Assembly (NCBI GenBank): GCA_002478575.1
Contig: DLOX01000184.1
Location: 548-9,398 of the forward strand
DNA length: 8,851 bases
Reading direction: 5' to 3'
Origin: Sphingomonadales bacterium UBA7473
GTDB taxonomy: Bacteria; Pseudomonadota; Alphaproteobacteria; Sphingomonadales; Sphingomonadaceae
Shown: one piece after another, positions 1 through 5,682 of the stretch
Layout: each line of letters begins with the position of its first letter
Position numbering within the stretch: position 1 is the first letter of the stretch
Notes under the pieces: generated by a model
What the model was told of the DNA's origin: nothing
What the model saw: only the letters and a program-made list of their open reading frames with translations
Database searches by the model: none
Program-made: the position numbers and the translations under genes

Positions 1-827
1 CCGGTGCGCTTGAGGTTGTCCTTCAGCAGGTCGAGCCGCCGCTTCGACATGTCGAGCGCGGTCACCTTCCACCCCGCCGCCGCCAGCTGCATCGTCTTGC
101 CGCCGGGCGCTGCGCACAGATCGATGACGCTCCGACCCTCGCCTTGGCCAAGCAAACGGGCAGGGATGGAAGCCGCAATATTCTGCACCCACCATGCGCC
201 TTCTTCAAAGCCGGGGAGGGTCGTGATCGCTTGATCCCGCGCGATGCGGACATGTCCGGGGGCGAGACTGGTGCCTTCCAGCCGCTCTGCCCACTGCGCA
301 GTTTGCGCATGGTCCTTGAGTGTCAGGTCAAGCGGCGGAAGCGTGCCGAGCGCTGTGGCTGCATTGCCCGTCATCGCTGATCCCCATGCCGCTTCCCAAC
401 GCGCCTCGATCTTGGGCAAAAGCATCGGGATGGAGCGGAGCTGCGCTTTTTGGCGGAACAAAGTGCCCAGCACACCGTGAACAAGCTTGCGCGGCCCGCC
501 ATCGACAAGCGGCAGAGCGGTGGAAACAGCAGCATGCTCCGGCGTTTTCAGGATCAGGGCCTGGACGAGAGCGATCCTCAGAACCATCCGCGCCTTGGCA
601 TCATCGGGCAAACGTTGCCGCGTTGCGCCATCGATCAGATCATCGAGATCGGGCAGACGTCGCAGCGTTTCAGACGCAATGGCATGGGCCAAGGCTCGGT
701 CCTCTGATCGATCCAGACCCTTGGTCGCCGCCTTCAGCGCATTTTCCAAAGCTTGGCCGCGGCGGAGCACCGCATCAAGCAGCTGAAGGGCGGCGCGGCG
801 CGCGGGGAGGCCAGTTGTTTCATCCAT
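1..827 (-). CDS. rsmB: 16S rRNA (cytosine-5) methyltransferase RsmB/Sun family, partial (3' end beyond window)
   Basis: Cytoplasmic enzyme that methylates a cytosine in 16S rRNA using S-adenosylmethionine. The reading frame is open from the ATG at 827 to the window edge, giving 275 codons with no stop. Residues 1-125 resemble the NusB-like RNA-binding domain of RsmB (starts MDETTGLPARRAALQLLDAV; later EHAAVSTALPLVDGG, KLVHGVLGTLFR). The methyltransferase fold begins around residue 210, with GAWWVQNIAAS and then the SAM-binding motif VIDLCAAPGGKT at 234-245. The frame ends in LDMSKRRLDLLKDNLKRTG. The catalytic Pro-Cys motif and the rest of the C-terminal part (probably over 100 residues) lie outside the window, so activity cannot be judged. 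Only 33 bases separate it from the htpX stop, so the two are probably cotranscribed. The sequence before the ATG contains only a weak GGGG-type ribosome-binding site. The family is confident; a close paralogue (RsmF/Fmu-like) is unlikely given the NusB domain. Confidence 0.93.
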   Translation of the reverse strand, partial: MDETTGLPARRAALQLLDAVLRRGQALENALKAATKGLDRSEDRALAHAIASETLRRLPDLDDLIDGATRQRLPDDAKARMVLRIALVQALILKTPEHAAVSTALPLVDGGPRKLVHGVLGTLFRQKAQLRSIPMLLPKIEARWEAAWGSAMTGNAATALGTLPPLDLTLKDHAQTAQWAERLEGTSLAPGHVRIARDQAITTLPGFEEGAWWVQNIAASIPARLLGQGEGRSVIDLCAAPGGKTMQLAAAGWKVTALDMSKRRLDLLKDNLKRT

Positions 828-860
828 CCACACGCCCCTAGGCGAGCCGAGGGGCTTTGC

Positions 861-1736
861 CTATCCCAACGGATCAAGAGCGCTGGATCGACGGGCTGCG
901 GGTTGAACAGCTGGTTGCCCCATACCCTCTGCCAAGTCCTGCAGCGCCTCAATCCGCAATTCCGTTGCAGGGTGGGTTGAGAACATCTGGGAAATGCCAG
1001 CGGGCACAATATAGAGCTGCGCCACGGCGGGCTTGCTCCGCGCGACAGGATTAGGAATGGCTTCCGCACCGCGCGAGATTTTGGCGAGGGCCGAGGCCAG
1101 CGCCATAGGCTTGCCGCTCATTTCTGCGCCGACCTTGTCTGCGCCGAATTCGCGGGTGCGGCTAATCGCCATTTGGACGATCATCGCGGCCAAAGGGGCA
1201 ACGATCACGGCAAGGATCGAAGCCAGAGGGTTGCTCCGTCCCTCGCCATCTCGGAAAAACATGCCGAAATTGGCCAACATCGAAATGGCACCGGCAATGG
1301 TCGCGACCACCGTCATCACTAGTGTGTCGCGGTTTTTCACATGGGCCAGCTCATGCGCCATCACGCCTTCGACTTCATCGCGGCTGAGCATGGAAAGAAG
1401 CCCTGTTGTCGCCGCCACTGCGGCATTTTCGGGATTGCGCCCCGTTGCAAAGGCATTGGGATGGGGCTGATCAATCACATAGACGCGCGGCATCGGAAGG
1501 GCAGCGCGATCGGCCAATTGCTTCACCATCTGATAGAGGTCCGTCTCCGGCCCCACTTCGCGAGCATCGTGCATTTTGAGGACGATCTTATCCGAATTCC
1601 ACCAAGAGAAGATGTTCATCCCACAGGCAACAACAAGCGCCACAATCGCGCCCGTTGGTCCGCCAAGCGTATAACCAAGCGCCATCAACAGCGCGGTCAA
1701 GGCCGCGAGCAACATCATGGTCTTTAGGCCGTTCAT
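861..1736 (-). CDS. htpX: Zinc metalloprotease HtpX homologue (membrane, M48B)
   Basis: Inner-membrane zinc protease that helps remove misfolded membrane proteins under stress. With the start at 1736 it is 291 residues, normal for the family. Hydrophobic segments fall at about residues 5-23, 27-45, 137-157 and 170-190. The zinc-binding HELAH is at 128-132 and the probable third ligand is Glu196 in SRTREFGADKVGAEMSG. PHPNAFATGRNPENAAVA (91-108) and the THPATELRIEAL segment near the end are also typical. A longer reading of nine extra codons (from 1763) is possible, but the start at 1736 has a strong ribosome-binding site, GAGGAGA at 1752-1746, nine bases upstream. The gene is followed by rsmB and diverges from the DUF1674 gene. 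A sigma-32-like promoter candidate lies at 1790-1763. Identity is very secure; induction by heat is inference. Confidence 0.97.
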   Translation of the reverse strand: MNGLKTMMLLAALTALLMALGYTLGGPTGAIVALVVACGMNIFSWWNSDKIVLKMHDAREVGPETDLYQMVKQLADRAALPMPRVYVIDQPHPNAFATGRNPENAAVAATTGLLSMLSRDEVEGVMAHELAHVKNRDTLVMTVVATIAGAISMLANFGMFFRDGEGRSNPLASILAVIVAPLAAMIVQMAISRTREFGADKVGAEMSGKPMALASALAKISRGAEAIPNPVARSKPAVAQLYIVPAGISQMFSTHPATELRIEALQDLAEGMGQPAVQPAARRSSALDPLG

Positions 1737-1762
1737 CTTGAACAATCTCCTCTGAATGCCCA

Positions 1763-1790
1763 ATGTGGGAGGACCATATCATGATTCAAG
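1763..1790 (-). promoter_or_regulatory. Candidate heat-shock (sigma-32/RpoH) promoter for htpX
   Basis: On the minus strand CTTGAAT (1790-1784) is followed by 13 bases and TCCCACAT (1770-1763). The known sigma-32 consensus is CTTGAAA, 13-15 bases, CCCCATNT, so the -35 matches 6 of 7 positions and the -10 matches 5 of 7 specified positions. A start near 1756 would leave a leader of about 20 bases carrying the GAGGAGA site. htpX is a known heat-shock gene in other bacteria. The site overlaps the region just before and at the start of the divergent DUF1674 gene. Confidence 0.5.
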
Positions 1791-1970
1791 ATGGGAAGCG
1801 ATCAAATGGGCCAGCGCCCCGCACATGTGAAACCACCGGCTCATCTTTCCAAAAGCCCTCCCGTGCCCAAGCCGGAACCCATGGTGCGCGGCGAAGAACC
1901 TGATCCAGAACGGCTTGATCCGGTTCGCTATGGCGATTGGGAGTATAAGGGTCTGGCAGTCGATTTTTGA
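1791..1970 (+). CDS. DUF1674 protein, SDHAF4/Sdh8-like succinate dehydrogenase assembly factor
   Basis: A 59-residue protein, MGSDQMGQRPAHVKPPAHLS at its start and ending DPVRYGDWEYKGLAVDF. The terminal R-Y-G-D-W-E-x-x-G-x-x-x-D-F signature defines DUF1674, whose mitochondrial members (Sdh8/SDHAF4) bind the flavinated SdhA subunit during complex II assembly. The bacterial members are little studied, so the role here is by analogy. The N-terminal half is proline-rich and probably disordered. An in-frame stop at 1782-1784 limits the start to the ATG at 1791 or the ATG at 1806. The second has a GGGAAG seven bases upstream, while the clear GGGAGGA (1767-1773) is 17 bases from 1791 and is better placed for an out-of-frame ATG at 1781. 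The gene diverges from htpX, a neighbourhood seen in other Alphaproteobacteria. The frame and family are convincing; the exact start is not. Confidence 0.85.
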   Translation: MGSDQMGQRPAHVKPPAHLSKSPPVPKPEPMVRGEEPDPERLDPVRYGDWEYKGLAVDF

Positions 1971-1972
1971 GG

Positions 1973-2070
1973 TGTCATTCCGGGCTCGACCCGGAATCCA
2001 TGCCTCGATTTCCAGACAGCCGACAGGATCAAGCTGTGAGGCATGGGTCCCGGATCAAGTCCGGGACGAC
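1973..2070. repeat. Compound palindromic intergenic repeat of alphaproteobacterial type
   Basis: The left arm (1973-2006, TGTCATTCCGGGCTCGACCC onward) and the right arm (2038-2070, GAGGCATGGGTCCCGGATCA onward) are imperfect inverted copies of each other. Each arm also contains its own small palindrome: CCGGG-CTCGA-CCCGG on the left and CCCGG-ATCAAGT-CCGGG on the right. Between them ACAGC (2016-2020) pairs with GCTGT (2033-2037), so the whole element can fold into one long hairpin. This 'GTCATCCCGGACTTGATCCGGG' class of repeat is common between genes in Sphingomonadales and related bacteria. It fills the gap between the convergent DUF1674 and epimerase genes, starting two bases after one stop codon and ending seven bases before the other. 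It could slow transcription from both sides; there is no U-tract of a classical terminator. Confidence 0.85.
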
Positions 2071-2077
2071 GAGGCGC

Positions 2078-3055
2078 TTACCCCCAAAATCCTACCCTTG
2101 GCGGATGCAGCACCCCGCCTTCCATCCGCACACCGCCATCCCGATCCTTGGCCAGCAGCACCGGCCCGTCAAGATCAACCCACTCGGCCTGGTCCGCCAG
2201 AAGCAGTGCAGGCGCGATGCCAAGCGAGGTGGAGAGCATACAGCCGACCATCAGCTTCATCCCCGCCGCTTTTGCATCGGCAGCCAAAGCCAGACCTTCG
2301 GTCAGGCCGCCCGCTTTATCCAGCTTGATATTGATCACATCATAGCGGCCAATGCAGCGGGGGAGGTCTGCCCGATCCTGACAGCTTTCGTCGGCGCCCA
2401 AGGGGATGGGGGATCGCACGCCATCTAGCAGATGATCCTGCCCAGCGGCGACGGGCTGTTCGATCAACTCAACGCCATGAGGCAGGAATGAGGCCGCCAT
2501 CGCGGCGACATCCATCCCGGTCCAAGCCTCATTGGCGTCCACAATCAGCCGCGCGTTCGGAGCACCGGCACGGACAGCGGACACACGATCCAAATCACCT
2601 TCGCCTGCGAGCTTTAACTTGATCAGACCATGGCCCTTCGCGGCCAGCCGGGCAGCTTCGGCCTGCATGGCCTCTGGAGAGGCGACCGACACTGTAATCG
2701 CGCTATTGATGGCCGAGGGCACTAAGGCCCCGGCCCGCGCCTCCGCAGAAACGCCCGTGGCTTTCGCGGTCCAATCCCACAGCGCCGCATCCAGCGCATT
2801 GCGGGCCGCGCCTCTGGGCATCCCGAACTGGATTGCATCGAAGCTAATCTCGAACTTAAACGCTTCAAGATCGGCAACGCAGCCCTCTGCCGTCTCGCCA
2901 TGATAATAGATGGGTGTCGCTTCCCCGCGCCCGACAATGCCATCGCGCTCAAGCTCAACCAGCACAACCGCGACTTCGGTCTTTGCCCCTCGTGATATGG
3001 TGAAGGCCCCCGCGACTGGCCAAATCTCGATACGCGCGTTCAAAGAAAAGCTCAT
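2078..3055 (-). CDS. dgcA: Enolase-superfamily epimerase/racemase (dipeptide epimerase or N-acetyl-D-Glu racemase DgcA type)
   Basis: Cytoplasmic metal-dependent enzyme of the muconate lactonizing/dipeptide epimerase subgroup, which inverts a carbon next to a carboxylate. With the start at 3055 (MSFSLNARIEIWPVAGAFTI) it is 325 residues. The catalytic set is complete: KLK with Lys146/Lys148, metal ligands Asp173 (IVDANEAW), Glu199 (IEQPV) and Asp222 (LGADES), and Lys244 (INIKLDKAGG) on the opposite face. Arg22 in TISRG and the DLD at 294-296 are the positions used in Ala-Glu epimerases to hold the substrate. The layout of TISRGAKTE, ADESCQDRADL, VGCMLSTSL and the HPP...WG end is also that of proteins now called DgcA, so the substrate is unsettled; the partner DgcN is not in the window. 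An upstream in-frame ATG at 3115 would add 20 residues encoded by A/T runs and is unlikely. The ribosome-binding site at 3055 is weak. Confidence 0.88.
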   Translation of the reverse strand: MSFSLNARIEIWPVAGAFTISRGAKTEVAVVLVELERDGIVGRGEATPIYYHGETAEGCVADLEAFKFEISFDAIQFGMPRGAARNALDAALWDWTAKATGVSAEARAGALVPSAINSAITVSVASPEAMQAEAARLAAKGHGLIKLKLAGEGDLDRVSAVRAGAPNARLIVDANEAWTGMDVAAMAASFLPHGVELIEQPVAAGQDHLLDGVRSPIPLGADESCQDRADLPRCIGRYDVINIKLDKAGGLTEGLALAADAKAAGMKLMVGCMLSTSLGIAPALLLADQAEWVDLDGPVLLAKDRDGGVRMEGGVLHPPRVGFWG

Positions 3056-3085
3056 GCAGCAGGTTATGGCACCAACTGGATCAAC

Positions 3086-3120
3086 AAAAAAACGCCTACA
3101 CAAAAAAAATTTCAAAAAAA
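3086..3120. other. Three A-tracts upstream of the ECF42-type promoter
   Basis: Runs of seven, eight and seven A occur at 3086-3092, 3102-3109 and 3114-3120, with centres about 16 and 11 bases apart. They lie between the divergent epimerase and MAPEG genes and end ten bases before the TGTCGA box. Such A-tracts commonly bend DNA and can act as UP elements for RNA polymerase alpha subunits. That function here is inference. Confidence 0.6.
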
Positions 3121-3130
3121 GTTTCGGCCA

Positions 3131-3157
3131 TGTCGAAATCCCGTATCGTCAATCGTC
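3131..3157 (+). promoter_or_regulatory. Candidate ECF42 sigma-factor promoter of the MAPEG-DGPF-sigma operon
   Basis: TGTCGA (3131-3136), 17 bases, then CGTC (3154-3157). The reported ECF42 promoter has TGTCGA in the -35 region and CGA/TC in the -10 region, so both boxes match exactly. Transcription would begin near 3164, giving a leader of about 33 bases before the MAPEG start at 3197. The operon ends with an ECF42-group sigma gene, so this is likely an autoregulatory promoter. The match is seen directly; activity is inferred. Confidence 0.75.
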
Positions 3158-3196
3158 TTCTTGATGCTGAAACCCTTCAGCAGAATGGAGAAGAAC

Positions 3197-3589
3197 ATGA
3201 CCTTTGCAGTAACACCACTTTACGCCCTTCCAGTCGCCGCCATTTATTTGATCCTTTGGTTCCGCGTCACATCCCTGCGCGCCGCCACGGGCACATCCTT
3301 TGGTGACGGCGGCAATGCGCAATTGCTTCAACGTGTAAGACAACATGGCAATTGCTCAGAATGGGCAAGCTTCATCTTGATCTTGATGATCCTTGCTGAG
3401 GGCATGGGTGCCCCTGCGCTTTACCTTCATATCTCAGGCGCGTTGCTCCTCATTGGGCGCATCGCACACCCCTTTGGGCTGAAGGCTGACAATGCAGGCC
3501 ATCCGCTGCGTTATGTGGGCAATGGCACGAACATACTTGCCACGCTCAATGCCATGATCTGCTTGGCCGTGAATATCCTCGGCCTCTAA
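3197..3589 (+). CDS. MAPEG-family (YecN-like) small membrane protein
   Basis: A 130-residue protein (MTFAVTPLYALPVAAIYLIL at its start) with four predicted membrane helices at about 5-23, 57-70, 74-93 and 108-128. The segment GDGGNAQLLQRVRQHGNCSE (36-55) carries the R-x-x-H-G-N-x-x-E pattern of MAPEG proteins, and GALLLIGRIAHPFGL fits the third helix. MAPEG proteins are membrane glutathione transferases, peroxidases or related proteins; the activity of bacterial YecN-like members is mostly unknown. The start at 3197 is preferred because GGAG (3187-3190) lies six bases upstream and because the in-frame alternative at 3161 would lie at or before the expected transcription start. It is the first gene of the operon, 34 bases ahead of the DGPF gene, and probably under ECF42 control. 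A link to oxidative or electrophile stress is suggested by the family only. Confidence 0.87.
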   Translation: MTFAVTPLYALPVAAIYLILWFRVTSLRAATGTSFGDGGNAQLLQRVRQHGNCSEWASFILILMILAEGMGAPALYLHISGALLLIGRIAHPFGLKADNAGHPLRYVGNGTNILATLNAMICLAVNILGL

Positions 3590-3623
3590 CCTCCATTTTT
3601 TGACCTAAGATAAGGACAAAACC

Positions 3624-3983
3624 ATGCAATATATGCTTCTGATCTATAATGATCCCGCCAAAGAGCCTGCCTATGGCAGCCCTGACTTTGAAGAGATGAT
3701 GGGCGGATTCTTCGCCGCCAATGAAAAGATGAAGGAAGATGGCGTGCTCCGCTCTGGCGAAGGCCTGCAAGGCGTGGATACCGCGACATCGCTTCGGATC
3801 AAATCAGGCAAAGTCGAAACCATGGATGGCCCCTTTGCGGAAACGCGGGAACATCTTGGCGGATATTATGTCATCGATGTGGCTGATCTGGATGCCGCGA
3901 TGACTTATGCCGCGCTTATCCCATCGGCCACTTTCGGTACGATCGAAATTCGCCCATTGATGGACTATAATCCGATGGGTTAA
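3624..3983 (+). CDS. DGPF-domain (YCII-fold) protein, ECF42 partner
   Basis: A 119-residue cytoplasmic protein of the YCII/DGPF family (COG3795). It starts MQYMLLIYNDPAKEP and contains the name-giving DGPF at 68-71 within METMDGPFAETREHLGGYY-like context (residues 64-82), then the usual VIDVADLDAAMTYA helix and the IEIRPLMDY end. The ribosome-binding site AAGGA (3612-3616) is seven bases before the ATG. DGPF genes are the characteristic neighbours and regulon members of ECF42 sigma factors, and here the sigma gene begins only 13 bases after the stop. The biochemical role of DGPF proteins is not known; the fold resembles muconolactone isomerase/YciI proteins with a ferredoxin-like barrel. Complete and of normal length. 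Confidence 0.94.
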   Translation: MQYMLLIYNDPAKEPAYGSPDFEEMMGGFFAANEKMKEDGVLRSGEGLQGVDTATSLRIKSGKVETMDGPFAETREHLGGYYVIDVADLDAAMTYAALIPSATFGTIEIRPLMDYNPMG

Positions 3984-3996
3984 GCCTTACGGCGAA

Positions 3997-5220
3997 GTGG
4001 TGAAAGAAGCCGTCCCCAAGGCCATTGCGGTGGCCAATGTTCTGGATCGTGTGATGCGATCTGATCGGGGGCGGCTGCTTTCCAATTTGGTGGCGGGCCT
4101 ACGTGATATCACCCTCGCCGAAGAAGTTTTGCAGGAAGCCGCAATATCGGCGCTTTCGCATTGGGGCCGCGCTGGCCTCCCTTCATCCCCCCAAGCCTGG
4201 TTGTTGACGGTCGCAAGGCGCAAGGCGCTCGACCGGTTCCGCGGATCGAAAAATGATGCCCGCAAAGCCGAAGATTTGGCGCTGCTGGTGGTCCGCGAAG
4301 AAGAGGAGCAAGAGGAAATTCCTGACGAACGCCTTCGCCTGATTTTTGCCTGCTGCCACCCGGCGCTGGAGCTAAAGTCACGCGTTGCGCTGACGCTCCG
4401 CACCGTCTGCGGTTTGACGACGACCGAGATTGCCAAGGCCTTCCTCGATCAAGAGGCCACGATGGGACAGCGGCTGAGCCGCGCCAAAGCGAAGATCGCA
4501 GCGGCTGGCATTGGCTTTGAAGTGCCATCAGCGGACCATTGGCCTCAGCGGTTGGATGCAGTGCTGACGACCATCTATCTGATTTTCACAACCGGATATG
4601 TCGCCTCTGGAGAAGAGCCGCGCGATCTTTGCCTCGAGGCGGAATATCTGATGCGCTTGATTGATCGGCTAAGCCCCGATGATCCAGAGATTGAAGGCGC
4701 GCTCGCCATGATGATGCTCACTGCCGCGCGGCATAAAGCGCGGGTTGGCGATGATGGGGCAAGCCTGCCGCCCGCCGAACAAGATCGTAGCCTGTGGAAT
4801 GACGAGCGGATCGCGGAAGGCCGAGCTCTTCTCGCCCGAGCCATGGCGCGGCGAAAGGCCGGGCCGTTTCAAATCAAGGCCGCCATCGCCGATTGCCAAA
4901 TGTTGGATGGCGGGCCGGATTGGCCGCAGATTGCAGGGCTTTATGGAGCACTTTGGCAGTTTGAGCCAACGCCAGTGGTCACCCTCAACGCAGCTGTCGC
5001 GGTGGCCGAAGCAGGCGATGTGGCGCGCGGGCTCAACATCGTTGAAGGGCTGGCGGATGAGCTTTCCGATTATCAGCCATGGCATGCGGCGCGAGCGGCA
5101 CTGCTCGCGAAGGTCGGGAAAGCAGCGGAGGCAGCAGGGGCCTACGCCCAAGCCATTGCCGCAGCCCCGGGAGAGGCGGAGAAATTGTTTCTGGAAAGCC
5201 GTCTCGCAGCCTTGGCTTAG
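3997..5220 (+). CDS. ECF42-group RNA polymerase sigma factor with C-terminal TPR-like domain
   Basis: A 407-residue sigma-70 family regulator with a GTG start. Sigma region 2 spans about residues 18-85 (DITLAEEVLQEA, AWLLTVARRKALDRFRGSKN). A charged linker, REEEEQEEIPDE at 100-111, leads to region 4 at about 112-170 (LRLIFACCHPALELKSRVAL, TTTEIAKAFL, QRLSRAKAKI), the helix-turn-helix that reads the -35. Residues 180-407 form the long helical extension of this group: YLIFTTGY, EAEYLMRLIDRL, ARHKARVG, EQDRSLWNDERIAEG, GPFQIKAAIADC, PTPVVTLNAAVAVAEAG and AGAYAQAIAAAPGEAEKLFL, which looks like TPR hairpins. ECF42 members lack an anti-sigma partner and the extension is thought to control activity; none is encoded nearby. 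A second GTG follows directly, and no strong ribosome-binding site is seen, so coupling to the DGPF gene is likely. An ECF42-type promoter stands at the head of the operon. Confidence 0.95.
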   Translation: MVKEAVPKAIAVANVLDRVMRSDRGRLLSNLVAGLRDITLAEEVLQEAAISALSHWGRAGLPSSPQAWLLTVARRKALDRFRGSKNDARKAEDLALLVVREEEEQEEIPDERLRLIFACCHPALELKSRVALTLRTVCGLTTTEIAKAFLDQEATMGQRLSRAKAKIAAAGIGFEVPSADHWPQRLDAVLTTIYLIFTTGYVASGEEPRDLCLEAEYLMRLIDRLSPDDPEIEGALAMMMLTAARHKARVGDDGASLPPAEQDRSLWNDERIAEGRALLARAMARRKAGPFQIKAAIADCQMLDGGPDWPQIAGLYGALWQFEPTPVVTLNAAVAVAEAGDVARGLNIVEGLADELSDYQPWHAARAALLAKVGKAAEAAGAYAQAIAAAPGEAEKLFLESRLAALA

Positions 5221-5254
5221 GCCCGTCTTTCCGCCATTCACGAAAGCGACAGGC
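5221..5254 (+). terminator. Imperfect hairpin after the ECF42 operon
   Basis: GCC (5221-5223), GTC (5225-5227) and TTTC (5228-5231) pair with GAAA (5242-5245), GAC (5248-5250) and GGC (5252-5254), with one mismatch and a two-base bulge. It begins immediately after the sigma-factor stop codon. There is no U-run after it, so its role as a terminator is uncertain. Confidence 0.3.
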
Positions 5255-5298
5255 GCTGTGGTGCAGAGGCATCGGGACTGGTGAAAAGGGATATGATG

Positions 5299-5604
5299 AT
5301 GCGGAACTTGGTGTTGACGGTGGCGATGCTCCCTTTGCTCAGCGGTTGTGCCGTTGGCCTTGTGAAAGATGTGGTGACGGCCCCCATCAAAGTCGGTGGA
5401 GCCGTCGTCGATGCCGCCACAACCAGCCAATCCGAAGCCGACGAAAAACGCGGCCGCCAATTGCGCCAGCAAGAAGAGCGGATCGGCAAACTCATGCGCA
5501 AACGCGACAAGTTCGCGCGGGATTGCCCCGAGTCAGAGACCGCCTGCATTAAGGCTGGGGAGCTTGAAGCACAGATTCAGGAAGAGCGCTCGCGGGGGAT
5601 TTAG
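5299..5604 (+). CDS. Small lipoprotein of unknown function
   Basis: A 101-residue exported protein. The signal peptide MRNLVLTVAMLPLLSGC ends in a clear lipobox (LLSGC) with the lipid-bearing Cys17. The mature part begins AVGLVKDVVTAPIKVGGAVV and VDAATTSQSEADEKRGR, followed by a strongly charged helical stretch (about residues 50-101) likely to form a coiled coil, with two more cysteines (DCPESETAC) that could make a disulfide in the periplasm. Similar short lipoproteins with a TAPIK.../TTSQSEAD core occur in Sphingomonadales, but I cannot give a function. ATGs at 5293, 5296 and 5299 and a GTG at 5281 are all in frame; 5299 is best spaced from AAGG (5286-5289). It stands 78 bases after the sigma gene, so it may or may not belong to that transcript. 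Confidence 0.85.
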   Translation: MRNLVLTVAMLPLLSGCAVGLVKDVVTAPIKVGGAVVDAATTSQSEADEKRGRQLRQQEERIGKLMRKRDKFARDCPESETACIKAGELEAQIQEERSRGI

Positions 5605-5612
5605 AGCGCTTT
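5583..5612 (+). terminator. Possible terminator hairpin over the lipoprotein stop codon
   Basis: AGAGCGCTC (5583-5591) can pair with GAGCGCTTT (5604-5612, one G-U pair) around a 12-base loop that holds most of the TAG stop. A T-rich but interrupted stretch (TTTGGTTTGTTG) follows. This could separate the lipoprotein transcript from the NTPase gene. Confidence 0.4.
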
Positions 5613-5618
5613 GGTTTG

Positions 5619-5676
5619 TTGACAGTGTGTCCTTCGCTGGAATTGATCTTGGTCAAACTGAGGCAACCGCTATAAG
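5619..5676 (+). promoter_or_regulatory. Promoter-like sequences upstream of the KAP NTPase gene
   Basis: A perfect -35 hexamer TTGACA lies at 5619-5624, but with a 17-base spacer the -10 is poor (ATTGAT). A second pair, TTGGTC (5649-5654) and TATAAG (5671-5676) with a 16-base spacer, has a better -10 but would start transcription at about the ATG at 5683, giving a nearly leaderless mRNA. Which is used cannot be decided from sequence. Confidence 0.4.
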
Positions 5677-5682
5677 AAGAAA

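Noticed and set aside
3130..3306. Plus-strand frame beginning MSKSRIVNRLLDAE, ahead of and overlapping the MAPEG gene
   Set aside because: No ribosome-binding site; its ATG lies on the TGTCGA promoter box, so it would not be on the mRNA; after about 25 codons it reads the MAPEG gene out of frame.
4669..5472. A 267-codon open frame on the minus strand
   Set aside because: It overlaps the ECF42 C-terminal domain and the lipoprotein gene in antisense. Composition is unlike a real protein, and the plus-strand genes are well supported.
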